Assembly (NCBI RefSeq): GCF_037893015.1
Contig: NC_133663.1
Span: forward strand, 217,157,638 to 217,221,637
Length of the DNA: 64,000 nucleotides
Direction of reading: 5' to 3'
Origin: Macrotis lagotis
Lineage: Eukaryota > Chordata > Mammalia > Peramelemorphia > Peramelidae
A model generated the notes under the pieces. The model saw nothing but the letters and a program-made list of their open reading frames with translations, made no database searches and was not told the DNA's origin. The translations under genes and the position numbers were made by a program. Below are positions 1 through 12,734 of the stretch, in pieces; position 1 is the first letter of the stretch; the number at the start of each line of letters is the position of its first letter.

Positions 1-1705
1 CTAAAAACTCATCTGAAAAGTACTGGAAACAATAAGATTAGCAAATTTGCAGGGTATAAAATAAATCCACAAAAATCATCACCATTTCTATATATAACTA
101 GCAAGAAACAGCAACAAGAGCTAGAAAGAGAAATCTCATTTGAAATCTCTTCAGAAAATATAAAATATATGGGAGTCTAACTTTCAAGGCAGAGAAACTC
201 TATGAAAACAACTATAAAACAGTTTGAAGACAAATGAAATCATATTTAAATAATTGGGCAAATATCAGCTGTTCATGAATAGGCTTAGCTAATATAATAA
301 AAATGAAAATGCTACTTAAAGTCCATCTTCTGGGATAAGAACTCTCTCTTGGATAAAAACTGTTGGGAAATTTGATAGACAGTATGGAAGCAACTTGGAT
401 TAGATAAATATTTCACATACCATATCAAGATAAGATCAAAATGGCTGCATGATTTAGACATAAAAGACAATATTATAAGCAAACTTGGAGAACAAGGAAT
501 AGTTTACCTGTCAGACCTATGGAAAGAAAAGAGTTTATAACAAAGGAAGAGATAGAGAACAGCATATTAAACAAACTGAATAATTTTGATTGCATTAAAT
601 TAAGAAGCTTTTGCACAAATGATACCACGGTAACCAAGATCAAAAGAAATGCAGTAAATTGGCAACCAATTGCTGCAACTACTATTTCTAGTTCTTATTT
701 CTAAAATGAAATCTAAGTCAAATTTATAAAAAACAGACATTCCCCAATTGACAAATGGTCAAAGGATATGTAAAGGCAGAAAGGACAATGATCAATGTTG
801 AAAGGGATGTCTGAAACACCAATGCATTGTTGGTAGAGCTATGAACTGATGAGGCCCCAGACTGTTTTTCTCCGTAGAGTCTCCTCCCCCCCATTACAAT
901 GAGAGAAAGTGACTCTTCCCAGAAGATGAGAAACCTGGAGAGCAATTTGGAATCATGCCCAAAGGGCAATAAAAAAGTATATACTCTTTATCCAACAATA
1001 TCGGTATTGGTTGTATATATAACCTTAGGAAATCATGATAAAGGGTAAATACATCCTTTATACAAAACCATTTGGAGTAGCTCTGTTTGTGATAACAAAG
1101 AATTGGAAATCTAGGGGATGTCCATCTATTGGGGAATGGCTAACCAAATTGTGGTAAATGATGTTATAGATCACTGTTGTTCTATTAGAAATCAGGACAG
1201 ATGGGATTTCAGAGAAGCTTGTAAAAACTTGCATGAATTGATGCTGAGTGAGATGAGTAGAACCAGAAGAACTTTCTACACCCTTACAGCAAAATGGAAG
1301 TGAAGTGATGATCAACCTTAATGGATTTGCTTATTCCATCAGTGCAACAATCAGGCACAATTTTTGTTATCTGTGAAGTAGATTATCACCTGTATCCAGA
1401 AAAAGAACTCTGGAGCTTAAACAAAGACCAAAGATTATTACCTTCATTTTTAAAAGAAGTTTTGTTATGTACTACATAATTTGCTATGTCTAATATTTCT
1501 TTTCCACCTCTAGGATATGTTTTTCCCCAAATTCAATTTTAATCAAAGCATAGCAAGGAAATATTGTAAAGATTATAAGATCTCCTTCTGTTGGGGGGGG
1601 AAGCAAGGAAAGGTGAGGGGAAAATTGTAAAATTCAAATTTAAAAAATGATAGGTAGAAACACTATTGTATATAATTGGAAAAATTTTAATATAATAAAA
1701 AAATT
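1..1705 (+). mobile_element. L1 LINE, 3' part (ORF2 C-terminus and 3'UTR), runs in from the left edge
   Basis: The segment reads as the last third of marsupial L1 ORF2: the post-RT region at 1-240, a segment near 519-704 and the cysteine-bearing C-terminus at 1118-1303 ending near a FYTL motif, followed by a G-rich 3'UTR (about 1590-1625) and an A/T-rich tail. Frames are interrupted by several stops and frameshifts, so it is a dead copy. The same C-terminal block recurs in this window near 24520, 30660, 45000 and 46590, and antisense near 57480-57700, which supports the assignment. An extra segment of about 85 bp at 850-935 does not belong to ORF2. Confidence 0.88.
850..935 (+). other. L1 5'UTR-like insert inside ORF2
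   Basis: Other L1 copies here go from '...gaactgatcc' straight to '...ctggagagcaatttgg'. This copy has about 85 extra bases between them. The insert contains 'gaggcccc', a C-run and 'gagagaaagtgactcttcc', an order that matches the 5'UTR of the L1s at 21545 (see 21895-21975) and 39678 (see 40035-40130). I infer a non-orthologous L1 5'UTR scrap placed inside ORF2. Confidence 0.55.
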
Positions 1706-1816
1706 AATTTTTTCCAAGTACTTGAAATGTTTGATCTAAAGTTCTCTTTAAAAAGTTAAAAAAGGCATTAAAAATTAACAATTAAATTAAAATTTTAAAA
1801 AAATAGTAAAAAGCTT

Positions 1817-4290
1817 GGGAGCAGAGCCAAGGTGGTGGTATGAAGGCAGGATTGCCCTAAAACTTGTTCTGTAAAAAACTCTGAAAGCTGTCAAATTATG
1901 ACTCTAGTCAAAATTTAAAGGTGCAGAACCTACAGAAAGACAACTTAGAAGTTCTGCAGGAAAGGTGTGTTTCACTGGGACTGGGGGTTGGGGAAAAAAA
2001 GCTGTGGCCACAGCACAGGCCAGGGATCCCCAGAAATAGCTTGAAGGGGTGCGTGAGAGAACTCTGCCACATGAGAGTACAGGAGCATTGGCCTCATAAC
2101 AGCCCTGTGGTGAGAACATACAGCAGTAATCTGGGAAGCCAGTCTGCAGCCCACAGAAGGTAAAGAGGTAGGGGAAGATTGCAGAAATCTTCCTGCTCTC
2201 CCTGGCGCTGCTGTTTGCCCACACTGAGATATAGGTTGCCTGTTGGGCTTCCATATTAAGATAGCTGAGCTGGGATCTTGGTCACAGTTCTGGGGCAGAG
2301 AGGAGCACTTGTGGTCATCTACATATCAAAGCATAGCTAATAGTGCATAAGACCTTGAAGGAATAAAGGTCCCAGTGGGGTGTACCAAAAATTCCCAAAG
2401 CCTTGCAAGTGTAGTAAATTAGTCTTAGGCTGGGGAAATGTACAAATAACAGAGAAAGAAGAATATGACCATAGAAAATTACTTGGTCCCATGGAAGATT
2501 GAGAAGATGAGAAACCTGAAACTTTTGTATCCAAAGCCTCTAAGAGAAATAGAACATGGGCTCAGGCTCTGAATGAACTCAGAAAAGACCTTGAAAAGCA
2601 ATTAAGGGAGGTGGAGGAAAAAAATTGGAAGGAGAAATGAGAGTGATACAGATAAATTATGAAAACCAAATTAGCAGTTTTGTGAAAGAAATACAAAAAA
2701 AAAAAAATACTGAAGAAAATAATATGCTAAAAACCAATTTAGGCCAAATGGAAAAAGCAAAAGAAATGGCAAATGAGGAGAAGAATGACTTAAATGGCAG
2801 AAGTGGCAAACTGGAAAAGGAGAAAAAAAACCACTGTGATGAAAATAATGCCTTCAAATGCAGAATTCAAATAAAGGAATTTGATGACTTTGGTAGAACT
2901 CAAGAAGAAATAAAACTCTTCCAAAACAGCAAAAAACAAAAAGAAAATGTGAAATATCTCATTGGAAAATAGATGCAGGAGGAAAAAAAATTAAAACTAT
3001 TTGGGCTATCTGAAAGTCATGATCAAGAAAACATCCTAGACTTCATTTTTCAAGATACAATACAGCAAAATTTCCCTGAGACTCTAGAAGCAGAGGGTCA
3101 AATAAAAACTGATGGAATTCACTGGTTAGCTCTGGAAAGAGATCCCAAAAGAAAAAGTTCCAGGAATATTATAGCCAAATTCCAAAATGCCCAAGTCAAA
3201 GAGAAAATATTAAAAACTGCCAGAAACAAACAATTCAACTACCATGGTTCTATAGTCAGGATTACACAGGATCTGGCAGCAACTTCGTTAAGGGCTCATA
3301 GAAATTGAAATTTGGTAATCTGGAAGGGAAAAGATTTTGGTTTACAACTGTGAATTAACTACCCAGCAAAAATGAACATCTTCTTTCAGGGGAAAAGATG
3401 GACTTTCAGTGAAACAGGGGACTTTCAGTCCATCATACTGAAACAACCAGAGCTTAACAGAAAGTTTGATCTACAAGTTCTGGTAAATCATAGAGTGGAT
3501 GGATGAGAAGGACTAACTATGAGGAACGTAATGATGTTGAACTGTTTATATTCCTGCATGGGAAGAAGATATTGACAACTCATACAAACTTTCTCATTTA
3601 TTAGAACTGTGAGAAGGAGCATATATAGACAGGGCCCAGGAAGGAGTGGAACAAAATTATATAATATAGTAAAAAATTGAGTCAATGGGTGATAAAGGAA
3701 AGTACGTGGAGGAAGAGAAAGGAGAAAAAGAATGGGCTAAGTTATTTCACATAAGATTCAAGAACAAGCTTTTTCAATGGAAGGGATGGGGGAAGGTGAG
3801 GGGCGATGAGTGAGCCTTAATTCTCATCAGAAATGACTCAGAGAGGAAATAACATACACACTTAATAGGGCATAGAAATCTATCTTACCCTAGAGAAAAA
3901 TGAGAAGAAAGGGATGGGATAAGGGGGAACAGGGGAATAGGTGATAGAAGAGATGGAAGATTGTGAGAGAAGGTATTCAGATATAACATACTTTTGGATA
4001 GGGACAGGATGAAAGGAGAAAGAGAATAGAATAAATGCGAGCGGGGATGAATAGAGTGGAGGTAAATACAGCTTGTAATAGCAACTATGGGTGCAAAATT
4101 GAAGCAATTTCTCTGATGGACTTATGATAAAGAGGGCAACTCATCCCAGAGAGAGAGTCATTGGAATATGAACACAGACTGAAGTACATTTTTTCTCTCT
4201 CTCTCACTATTCTTGAGGTTTCTCATCTTTTTGTGGGTGGGTTATGTTTACTCTCTTAAAAAGATTATTGTAATAATATAAAATAAACAA
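1817..4290 (+). mobile_element. HAL1 (half-L1) retrotransposon, old copy
   Basis: The element starts with an L1-type 5' end ('gggagcagagccaagg'), has a 5'UTR, an L1-like ORF1 (about 2438-3505), and then a purine-rich 3'UTR of about 780 bp ending in an A/T-rich tail. No endonuclease or reverse transcriptase region lies between ORF1 and the tail. That layout is the definition of HAL1, a non-autonomous L1 derivative known from mammals including marsupials. It aligns segment by segment with the younger HAL1 at 48873-52082, including the blocks 'tcagatataaca' and 'gatggacttat', but lacks the SINE-derived modules of that copy. Confidence 0.8.
2438..3505 (+). pseudogene. HAL1 ORF1 (L1 ORF1p-like RNA-binding protein), decayed
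   Basis: L1 ORF1p is a trimeric, coiled-coil RNA chaperone that coats its own transcript. Visible here are a Lys/Glu-rich coiled-coil stretch (2625-2972) with the heptad-like block NLGQMEKAKEMANEEK, an RRM-like stretch around LFGLSESHDQEN (2973 onward), and the C-terminal domain with NIIAKFQNAQVKEKIL and VRITQDLAA (3150-3310), followed in another frame by the 'QGKRWTF'-type segment near 3395. An early in-frame stop follows the probable start at 2438 and there are at least two frame changes, so no full protein can be made. The start is chosen by alignment with the copy at 49609. Confidence 0.75.
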
Positions 4291-4460
4291 AATTAGAAAA
4301 TTTTAAATAAGTCCTAATTCATTCAAAAATAACTTCTTTATTTTAACATTCTGATCCTGTGTTTTTCATGAAATATGACATGTAAGTGAATATTTAAGTC
4401 TTTCAAAACATGTATGTAATACAATGTAATTGTATTACATGTAATACAAATTAAGAACCA

Positions 4461-4484
4461 TATGTGTGTGTGTGTGTGTGTATA
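4461..4484. repeat. (GT)n microsatellite
   Basis: A short TG dinucleotide run in AT-rich DNA just 3' of the old HAL1. Confidence 0.8.
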
Positions 4485-4694
4485 AAAGGTACCTTAAGAA
4501 ACACATCAATCACTTACTAACATTGTGACTCAAGCACATAACTTCTGCATTATTTTTCTTCATTTATACAAATGGGATGATGGGACTCTCTCTCTTTAAT
4601 GATTATGAGAACAAAATGAGATATTAGATGTGAAAACCTTGCAAATCTATGTATATATACACATCTGTTTGCCTGAGTATGCACTAAATGTCCA

Positions 4695-4950
4695 GATTAG
4701 TGGCATGGTGTATAAATGTTGTATGTGGAATCAGAAAGAAATGAATTTAAATTTAACCTCAGATACTTACTAGCTGGGTAATACTGTATGACAAGCTATG
4801 GAAGTTACTTAACTTTCCATCATTTTTCACAAATGGGAAACAGTTAAATACTAGCATCTACCTTATTGTGAGTATCAAATGAGTTAATATTTGTTTTTAA
4901 AAAGCCAAAAAGTTTAACAATGTGTCTGCCACTTGGTTGGTCTTTATAAG
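4695..4950 (+). mobile_element. CORE-SINE (MIR/MAR1-type) remnant
   Basis: The order of diverged blocks matches the MIR/MAR1 family: 'ggaatcagaaagaaatgaat', 'acttactagctgggtaa', 'gttacttaact', 'cacaaatgggaaa', 'tatcaaatgagttaatattt'. Divergence is high, as expected for an ancient therian SINE. Confidence 0.7.
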
Positions 4951-7600
4951 TGACAGCATCAATATTTTTATGATGCTTGGCAACTAGAGGAATAAGGCTC
5001 AAAAAAGATTTCCTTTTAATTTCCTAAATAGTTTAGTTGAATATTCATTTCCTCTGCATCAAGACAGACTAACAAGGATATTTTTCTTTTAATGGTTTTT
5101 TCCATTTTTTTATATAAAATTTGAATCTATTAGGTCAAAAATCTATATGTAAATAATTTCATTTGTGTCTTTATGACATAAAAAGCTAAAATGAAATATA
5201 AAAATCTCTCGGTTTATTATCACCAGAAGCAGAAAAGTAAATTTTCATAGTAATACAGATTTATTTTGTCCATGCAATATTTCACAGTGCATTCTATCAA
5301 TAGATGTGAAAATCTCCTTTTTGAAAGGAATATAAATTCTTCTTAAGCATTCTGTTTACACACACATTTGTTGTCCTTCATTATATAGATTAAAGATGGG
5401 AGTCACATGATAGCAGTAGTTAACATTTGTTAGGCAGTCATACAATTCCCATGTTCTCTTACTCTTGATTGTAAGATGATTGTTATTAATTTTTTTCCTT
5501 TTTAATTGATATCAATAGACCCTTTGATTAGGTAAGGACTATAAAGTTGGGGCAATCATTGGTGTAATCTAAATTCCAAAATTAAAATAGCTTGGTAGTA
5601 TAATTTGAAATATCATCCCAGCAAGAAGCTCCTTAACAATTTGCTGTTTCATTCATTGCATCATTTCCATCATGTTAGCTACATAGCTCCAACTCCTTTA
5701 CTCCTCCCTTATAATGAGGAGACAGAAGGTGCAAAGATCAAGTCCCTTGCTTTCTGTGGAAACTACTCATTCAAGACAGTTCGTATTGTCTCAAATCAAG
5801 CAGTGGTTATCAAAGGCATGAGATTTCAAAAATAGTTCTGTTCACCACCCCCTCATACCTCCTCCAGGCTCCTGACCTCCAATATAGTTTACCTCCTTAT
5901 TACCTTTAATCTTCAAGAATATTTTTTGAAACTGAAGAGATAACAAGTTCAAATTTAAACATATTAAGAACAAGAAAGATATCTTGTCCACTTAGAAAAT
6001 ATACAGTTAAAGCAGTTTTGCTTTCAAGTGATGTGCCTCAAGCTTTAAAGAGAAAGAAATGAATGGGTTCCACTTTCATTATGTGGCAGCTGGTTTAAAT
6101 CTGCTGTATTGTGCTCATACCAATCTCAGTCCTAGGTAATTTATAATAGCCTAGAGTTCCAATATGAAAAGCACATAGCAACAAGGAGACATGTCAGCTT
6201 CCTTTACACAGTCTGTCATTTCCTTGGTAACATAATAATTAAGATTTCTGGTGTAACTGCTTCTGCTAGAAATATTTTTAGATTTCAGCCTGTTTCAGAA
6301 TATTCTACATTCAAGGAGAAAAATTATTAAATACTGCATAACAAGCTAAGAGAATTATTCTTACTGATTTGTTCTTTCAGAAGGAACAGGTATAAAACCT
6401 AAATCACTTGCCAATAAGTAGAGAAATGCCTTGGCTTAGGTTAAAAATCAAAAGGATTGGCATTCAATTGAAGAAGAACAAAGATAGTTGAAATTAAACA
6501 GAAATATGCATTTTTAATCCAAATGAATGATAATATCATTGGCAGTACTTTTCCTCTCTCTCAATCAATTGAAAAAAAAGTATAAGCAACTGGATTTTCT
6601 GATCCTATTTATATATCTAAATTTATATATGCATATGCATATATATGTACACATTCATATATATACATAAACATACAGATGTATATAACTCCATTTGTAT
6701 ATTATATATGCATAGTCTTCTATTGACCAAATCTCTCATTTTATTTATAGGCAGATCCCAGTGAAAAATTAAATCAGTACTTTCTCTTCATTTTATATAG
6801 TATTGAAGAGTTGCCTCCAATACTGAAAGGTAACTTAGGATCAAACAATCACACAGCTAGGATGAAGCAGAAACAGAAGCAAAAAGCTGGTCTTCCTAAG
6901 TTGGTGGCCATTATTATGTACATTATACAAAGGGTTCTTAACTCAGCAATCTTGGAATCTCAAAGTCACTTTGGAAAGATTTCAGAGGGTCACATATGAA
7001 TGTGGCATTAAAAATTAATAACCAATTCCATACCATTTGTTACCTTTGTGAATCTTTTATGGATATAGAAACATTCTGAGAATGCTTTTAAATCAATGTT
7101 CCATAGACTTCACTAGACTGACCCAAGGGTCACATAATTGTGTCTCTCCCCCCACCAAATACAAACACAGATACACACAAACATATGCATTCGCACATGT
7201 TCCTTTAAGATATGCTTTGTAGTTTATTAATTTTTTACATGTAGATGCTAGTTAATGTAAATATAAATGCATAAAAATCTAATGTCCATCTTTTCAAAGA
7301 ACAATAGATTCATTATTGAAACAAATATAGAAGACCCTTTTTAAACTAATGATACTTACAGTTAAGATTACTATTTTTAAAAACAGAAAATCTAAGGAAA
7401 AAAGACAATAGCACAAAGAAAATTAAAGAAAGACAAGTTCAGCAGATTCAGACAATTGGGATTCATTTAAGCAACCATTTATAAAGCACTAACTAAAAAT
7501 TATAGGACAGATACAAAGACAATTGAATGCTGTTTTTATACTTATAGGATTCATATTTATTAGAGATGGGGGGGATCAAAAAGTTGTATTTAAAAATGAA
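4951..7600. other. AT-rich non-coding DNA, no gene recognised
   Basis: Open frames are short (76 aa at 5605, 62 aa at 6811) and resemble nothing I recognise. There is an alternating AT tract with 'tatgcatatgcatat' near 6625-6715 and a probable antisense CORE-SINE scrap near 6790-6870 ('actgaaaggtaact', 'cacacagctagga'). I see no splice-bounded exon that I could defend. The stretch 6020-6290 is not visibly repetitive and could be ordinary unique sequence. Confidence 0.5.
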
Positions 7601-7604
7601 AATG

Positions 7605-8380
7605 GTCCTTGGATTTGCTGGGCAGAGCCAAGAAAGTAGAGTGAACCCTCATGTTGTTTTTTCATTTTCCCTCTAAAACAATTTTAAATGAAGCCTCTAA
7701 ACAGACTCTGGAGTGACAGAACCCACAAAAAGACAGGGTGAAACAACATTGCAGATCAAGATATCTTGGAGGATTATTAGGAAATATATGACTCACCTGG
7801 GCTAAAGGGGACAGTAGACCAGGCAGGAATGGAGAAAATTGGAGGGAATCTATTAACCACAGGGCCAGTCAGTAACACAGGTCTCTAACTCATCAGGCCA
7901 AAGGTACAGTAAGCCAGCAGAGAGGGCCATAGTCTGAGCACAGAAGACATACTTCCAGCTCCAGTATGCCAGTGAAACATGCAGGACTAGATTGGGCTAC
8001 CCTAATGAAAGGAGCAAGTCACTAGTACCTGAGACTCTACTGCAGAAAGTTAGTAATCAAATGTCCTGGTCCCCAGCATAAAGCTTGAACCTATGTGCCC
8101 TGGGAACTAGGACCAGAGCTCAGCTTTTAAAACGAGCAAAGCAAAAATAAAAACAAAAAGCTTTAAACATGAAGACCTGCTATAGTGACAGGGAAGGTCT
8201 CAGGAGAGGAAAGCAGTAACAAAATGGTTACGTGTGAAGTCTCAAAGGAAATTATGAATTAGCCTAAAATCCAAAAAAGACCTCTTGGAATAACTCAAAA
8301 CTAACTTAAAAATCAAATAAAACAGATAGAAGAAAAATTATAAAAAGAAATGAGAGTCATCATTAAGAATTAGAAAAATA
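7605..8380 (+). mobile_element. L1/HAL1 5'UTR and ORF1 start, fragment
   Basis: Begins with 'gggcagagccaagaaagtag' and carries 'agacagggtgaaacaa', landmarks of the 5'UTR type also seen at 13070 and 29040. It ends in a decayed ORF1 start ('agaaatgagagtcatca' near 8345). The rest of ORF1 is absent. Confidence 0.6.
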
Positions 8381-8429
8381 ATTTCCATTTAAACTAATTG
8401 TAAACAACCTAAAATACCTGCTAGTCTAC

Positions 8430-8657
8430 CAGATAATATGAAAGCAAGAACTATATGAACACAAACACAAAAGACTTTTCACATGAGTAAAACCAAATTT
8501 AAACAATTGGGAAAATGTCAATTGCACAGGGTAGGTTGAGCTAATATAATAAATATGACAATTCTATCTAAATTAAGCTACACAATCAGTGCCAAGCTAC
8601 CATATTATAATTCAGTAGTCATTAAAACTGTTTTGTCTTGGCAAATAAATACAGTGA
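8430..8657 (+). mobile_element. L1 ORF2 fragment (post-RT region)
   Basis: Matches the ORF2 segment that in the copy at 45780-45920 reads 'aatagttgggaaaatatcaa' and continues through 'aataatataataaa'. Here it lies directly after an ORF1 start and before a new L1 5' end, so it is a rearranged scrap. Confidence 0.6.
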
Positions 8658-9374
8658 TAACTTCCTACCATGATGGTGGAGAGAAGCTAGGTACTGTTAT
8701 AAACTCTCCTGGATTTCCCTCAGAACTGACATAAATCAAACCTATTAGCAGTTTTTGGATCCACAGAACCTAGAGAAGAACAGAGAGGAAAATTACCCCA
8801 CAAGGCCTGGAACAAGGAAGGGTGGTATTATGGGGGGGGGGGCAGAGTGCTTAAACTCAATACATAGTGATGGGGTAAGGCCAGGGACTAACCTAACTTC
8901 ACCTGTGGTAACCTTTCCTATGTCACATACACAGCGTGCTGGCAGATGGGAAGGCTCCAGCATGTCTACCTAAATATATATCTATCTTGCTCTGCTAGTC
9001 TTGAAGACTCAAGCTGCAAGCCCCCTGAAGTTTCTAGCAGAGGAGCCCTGTGATTTCAACTGAGGCTCCCATTTGCTCCTATGGGAGAACCTGATTTTCT
9101 CCAAGACAAAACATAAACAGCCTCAGCTGTTCACAATTTGCCCCAAGTTCCAGATGACAGCAGCAGACCTTTCCCTGCCCTGATTACTCTGATGACCATG
9201 AAAAAGCCTATGATTTTTCTAGCCATAGGACCCAGCCAAGATTTTGGAAGAACAGCCTAAATCCTTTCCCAGGTCTAGGGAGTGAACTACTGACAATTTA
9301 AACAAAGACATTCCAGAGAAAGATTTTGGCATTTCTTACTGGTAAGCACACTGAGTTACACCCTGGAATTCCTA

Positions 9375-9790
9375 ACCCCAGTGAGGAAGATCCCTAGAAA
9401 TCTCAGTACCAAAGGTCTGCAAGCCAAAGCTCCCTTAACACAAATGCCTATGGAAAATGCCCCAAATGAAGAAAGGCTAGTGCAAAGTGGGTCCATCAAC
9501 TGTTACCTTGGAGATTATACAATCTCAAAAAAGGTATGGAACTTCAAAAGAGAATATAAATTGGTCCCTGCTTCAATATTATGGGATCAAAGCACCTGGA
9601 ATGTGATATTCCAAAGAGCAAGGGAGCCTGGTATGTAGCCAAGAATCCACTATCTGACAAAACTGGGCCCTCTCATCCAGGGGAAAGGATGGATGTTTAA
9701 TAAAATAGGAGACTTTCAACTTTTCCTAATGAAAAGATCAGAGCTAAATAGAAAATTTGGACTTCAAACAGGAGACTCAAGAGACATGAA
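9375..9790 (+). pseudogene. L1 ORF1 remnant
   Basis: Only the C-terminal domain is recognisable. The frame starting at 9381 contains RKIPRNLSTKGL, then the landmark WNVIFQRAREPGM at about 9598-9636, and the following 'caggggaaaggatgg' segment. The coiled coil and most of the RRM are missing, which indicates an internal deletion in ORF1 compared with the copies at 22440 and 40270. Stops lie in all frames after 9640. Confidence 0.6.
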
Positions 9791-10414
9791 AATGTCCAAA
9801 AATGGTAAAGAAAACAAAACTGCTATCCAATAAGATGAAACTGGCTATATTCCCACTTTGGAGATAAACGCTCATAGCTCTCAAGAATTGTAACTATAAT
9901 ATAGAGAATATACTTTACCAGAAATAATGGTCACTCATGATCTAACCATAGCTCTTATAGAATGATTTAATAATAATATCTCCTTTAAAACAGGGATGGT
10001 AAGGAGCTAGGAATATGGAGGAGATTGAATGGGAGTAAATAACATTAAATGAAGTGTACAAAGGACCTATTGCAATAGAGGGGAACATGGAAGGACATGA
10101 GAAACTCCTGAATCGTACTCTCATCAGATTTGGCTTAAAATTAACACACAAACACTCAATTATGTTAAGAAACTTATCTTACCATTCAGGTGTTAAAAAG
10201 GGAAAGGGGGAGTGGGGAGGAAAAGGGACCTACCAGAAAATTGGAAGGAAGAAAGGGCAAAGAGAAAGAGGAAAGAAAGGGGAAGCGGGGTTGGATATAG
10301 GAGGGCAAACACACTGGAGATGGTGGTAGTCAGAAACAAAATACTGGGAAATATGCATAAAGGGGAAAAAGGGGGGAAAATACAAACAGAAAGAAGATAA
10401 CATGAAGGGCAATA

Positions 10415-11947
10415 AAGAGTTAGTAATTATAGCTTTGAATGTGAATGGGATGAACTTGCCCTTAAAACATGATTAAATAGCAGACTGGATTAAAAACCAG
10501 AATCCTACAATCTGCTGCTTCCAAGACACTCATTTGAAGCTCAGAGATACTTATAGAGAAAAATTAAAAGGTTGGAGGAAAAAGTATATTTTGTTTCACC
10601 TGAAGTGAAAAAGCAGGGGTAACAATCCTTATCTCAGACAAAGCAGCTGCAAAAATAGATTTTGCTAAAAATGATAACAAAAGAAACTATTTATTCCTAA
10701 AAAGTGACAGTTCAATGAAGCAATTTCAATACTAAATATATATGCATCACATGGTATAGCATCCAAATTCTTAGAGAAGTTAAATGAGTTACAGGAAGAC
10801 ATAGACAGCAAAACTACTAGTGGGAGACCTCAACATTCTCCTCTTGGATTTAGATAAAGTTAACAACAAAATAAGCAATAAGGAAGTTAGGGAATTAAAT
10901 AGATTATTAGAAAAACTATGGAATGAGAGACCTTTGCAGAAAATTGAATGGGGATAGAAAAGATTCTACCTTTGTATGCAGTGCATGGCACTTTCACAAA
11001 AATTGATAATGTACTAAGGCATAAATACCTAATAATCATTTGCATAAAGGCAGAAATAGTGAGTATATCCTTCACAGATCATAATGCCATAAAATGCACA
11101 TGCAATAATGGGCCAGGGAGAGAGACAGAGATTTTTAGAACTGAATGGTTCAAACAACATTTTATAGAAAGAATTAATGAAAATAATGAAGCAACATGAC
11201 AAAACTTATTGGATACATTCAAGGCAATTGTCAGGGGATAATTTATACCTTTATACCGTTAAGGTATAAGGAGGAGGAATTCAACAAAGTAAACATGCAA
11301 CTAAAATAATTAGAGAAAGAACCAATTCAAAACCTCCAATTAAGTATCAAATTAGACATTCTAAATATTAAAAGAGAAATTAATAAAATCCAAAGTAAGA
11401 AAACTATTAAACAAACAAATGAAAACCAAATGTTGGTTTTAGGAAAATAACCAATAAACTTTATAAACCTCTGGCTAAATTGATTTAAAAAAGGGAAAAA
11501 AACTAATTCCTAGTATCATAAATGAGAAAAAGGTGAACTCACCACCAATGAGGAGCACATTAAATAATAATTTGGAATTATTTTGTCCAACAGTATGCCA
11601 ATAAATCTGATAATCTAAGTGAAATGGATGAATCTTTACAATAATATAAGTTGCCCAGGTTAAAGGAAGAGGAAATTAAATGTCTAAATAACTTTATCTC
11701 AGAGAAAGAAATTCAAAAAGCCATTATTGAACTCTTTAAGAAAAACTCTCCAGGACCAGATGTATTTACAAGTGGATTCTATCTATCAAAAATTTAAGGA
11801 ACAATTGGTTCTAATTCTATATAAACTCTTTGGCAAAATAGATGAAGACAGAACTCTGCATAAATCTTTCTATGACGCTAATATTGTGCCCATACCTAAA
11901 CCAGGAAGAGTTAAAACAAAAAGAAAAGTATAGAACTATCTCCCTGA

Positions 11948-11997
<50 letters not shown>

Positions 11998-12195
11998 TAT
12001 ACACAAAAATCTTAAATAAAATCTTAGCAAAAAAATTACAGCAAGTTATCACTAGGATAAAACACTATAATCAAGTAGAATTTATCCCAGGAATGAAAGG
12101 TTGCTCCAAAATTAGGAAATTTGTTAGTATAATTAATTATATCATTAACAAACTTATTAGAAATCATAGGATTATATCAATAGATGCTGGGGGGT
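10415..12195 (+). pseudogene. L1 ORF2 remnant, endonuclease and partial RT
   Basis: L1 ORF2p is an endonuclease-reverse transcriptase that carries out target-primed reverse transcription. This copy starts with the endonuclease opening motif LNVNGMN (10436-10456) and continues to the RT fingers region, where [16 protein letters not shown] coding is split by a frameshift near 11755 and the [10 protein letters not shown] motif is read at 11878-11908. Multiple stops, frameshifts, and a (TA)n expansion at 11951-11993 inside the RT inactivate it. The catalytic RT palm is deleted at about 12190. Confidence 0.7.
11951..11993. repeat. (TA)n microsatellite inside L1 RT
   Basis: About 21 TA units sit where L1 normally encodes the start of the RT palm ('ccctgatgaatat...'). 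It seems to have grown from a short native 'atgaatat' seed. Confidence 0.9.
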
Positions 12196-12245
12196 AGGAA
12201 ACCAAGATTGGGGGAAAATTGTAAGATTAAGAAATAAATAAATTT

Positions 12246-12734
12246 AAAAGTTTAAAATGAAATGCAAATGTAATATAATATCAGTTATGTTTTATGATGC
12301 TATCAGTTTTTAAATTTGATATATTGGTTATTGATTTTATTTATTTTACACTCATATGCTTATATACTCAGATACTTGTGTTTATGTTATCATATGTTAT
12401 ATATTGTGTTTATGTTTATGTATGTTCATGTATGTTTATATAGACCAATATCTCTCTATAACTATATGCATGTAAATATGTATATAAATTTTGCCATTGG
12501 TTTCTTTCTTATTTTTGGAGATCCAATCTATGTTTTCCTTATTCCCAGTATAAACCATTTCTTCTAGATATATGGGCAGAATTATTGTTCTGCAATTTAT
12601 TACCTTACAAAATCAAATATATATCAGAGGTAAGACACTACCTTTCATTGCCTTCTTAAATTACTCTTTCAAAAAAAAAGAATTCTGGTAGTTTTCTGAT
12701 TATTCTTGTTTTATGGATTCTTCTTTATGATCAA
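12246..12734. other. AT-rich DNA, no gene seen
   Basis: Contains a loose TATG/TTAT-rich stretch (12310-12490). The 83-aa open frame at 12316 is a by-product of that composition. Confidence 0.5.

Larger units (their letters stand above)
8658..12245 (+). mobile_element. L1 LINE with 5' end, internally deleted
   Basis: The 5' end 'aacttcctaccatgatggtg' matches L1 starts at 21545 and 39678. A 5'UTR, an ORF1 remnant (about 9375-9770), the ORF1-ORF2 spacer with a purine-rich stretch (10190-10400), and ORF2 from the endonuclease start (about 10415) into the reverse transcriptase (to about 12190) follow in order. At about 12190-12200 the sequence jumps from mid-RT ('tatcaatagatgctgggg') to the last bases of the L1 3'UTR ('gggggaaaattgtaag') and an A/T tail. 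The RT core and C-terminus are therefore deleted. Confidence 0.8.
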
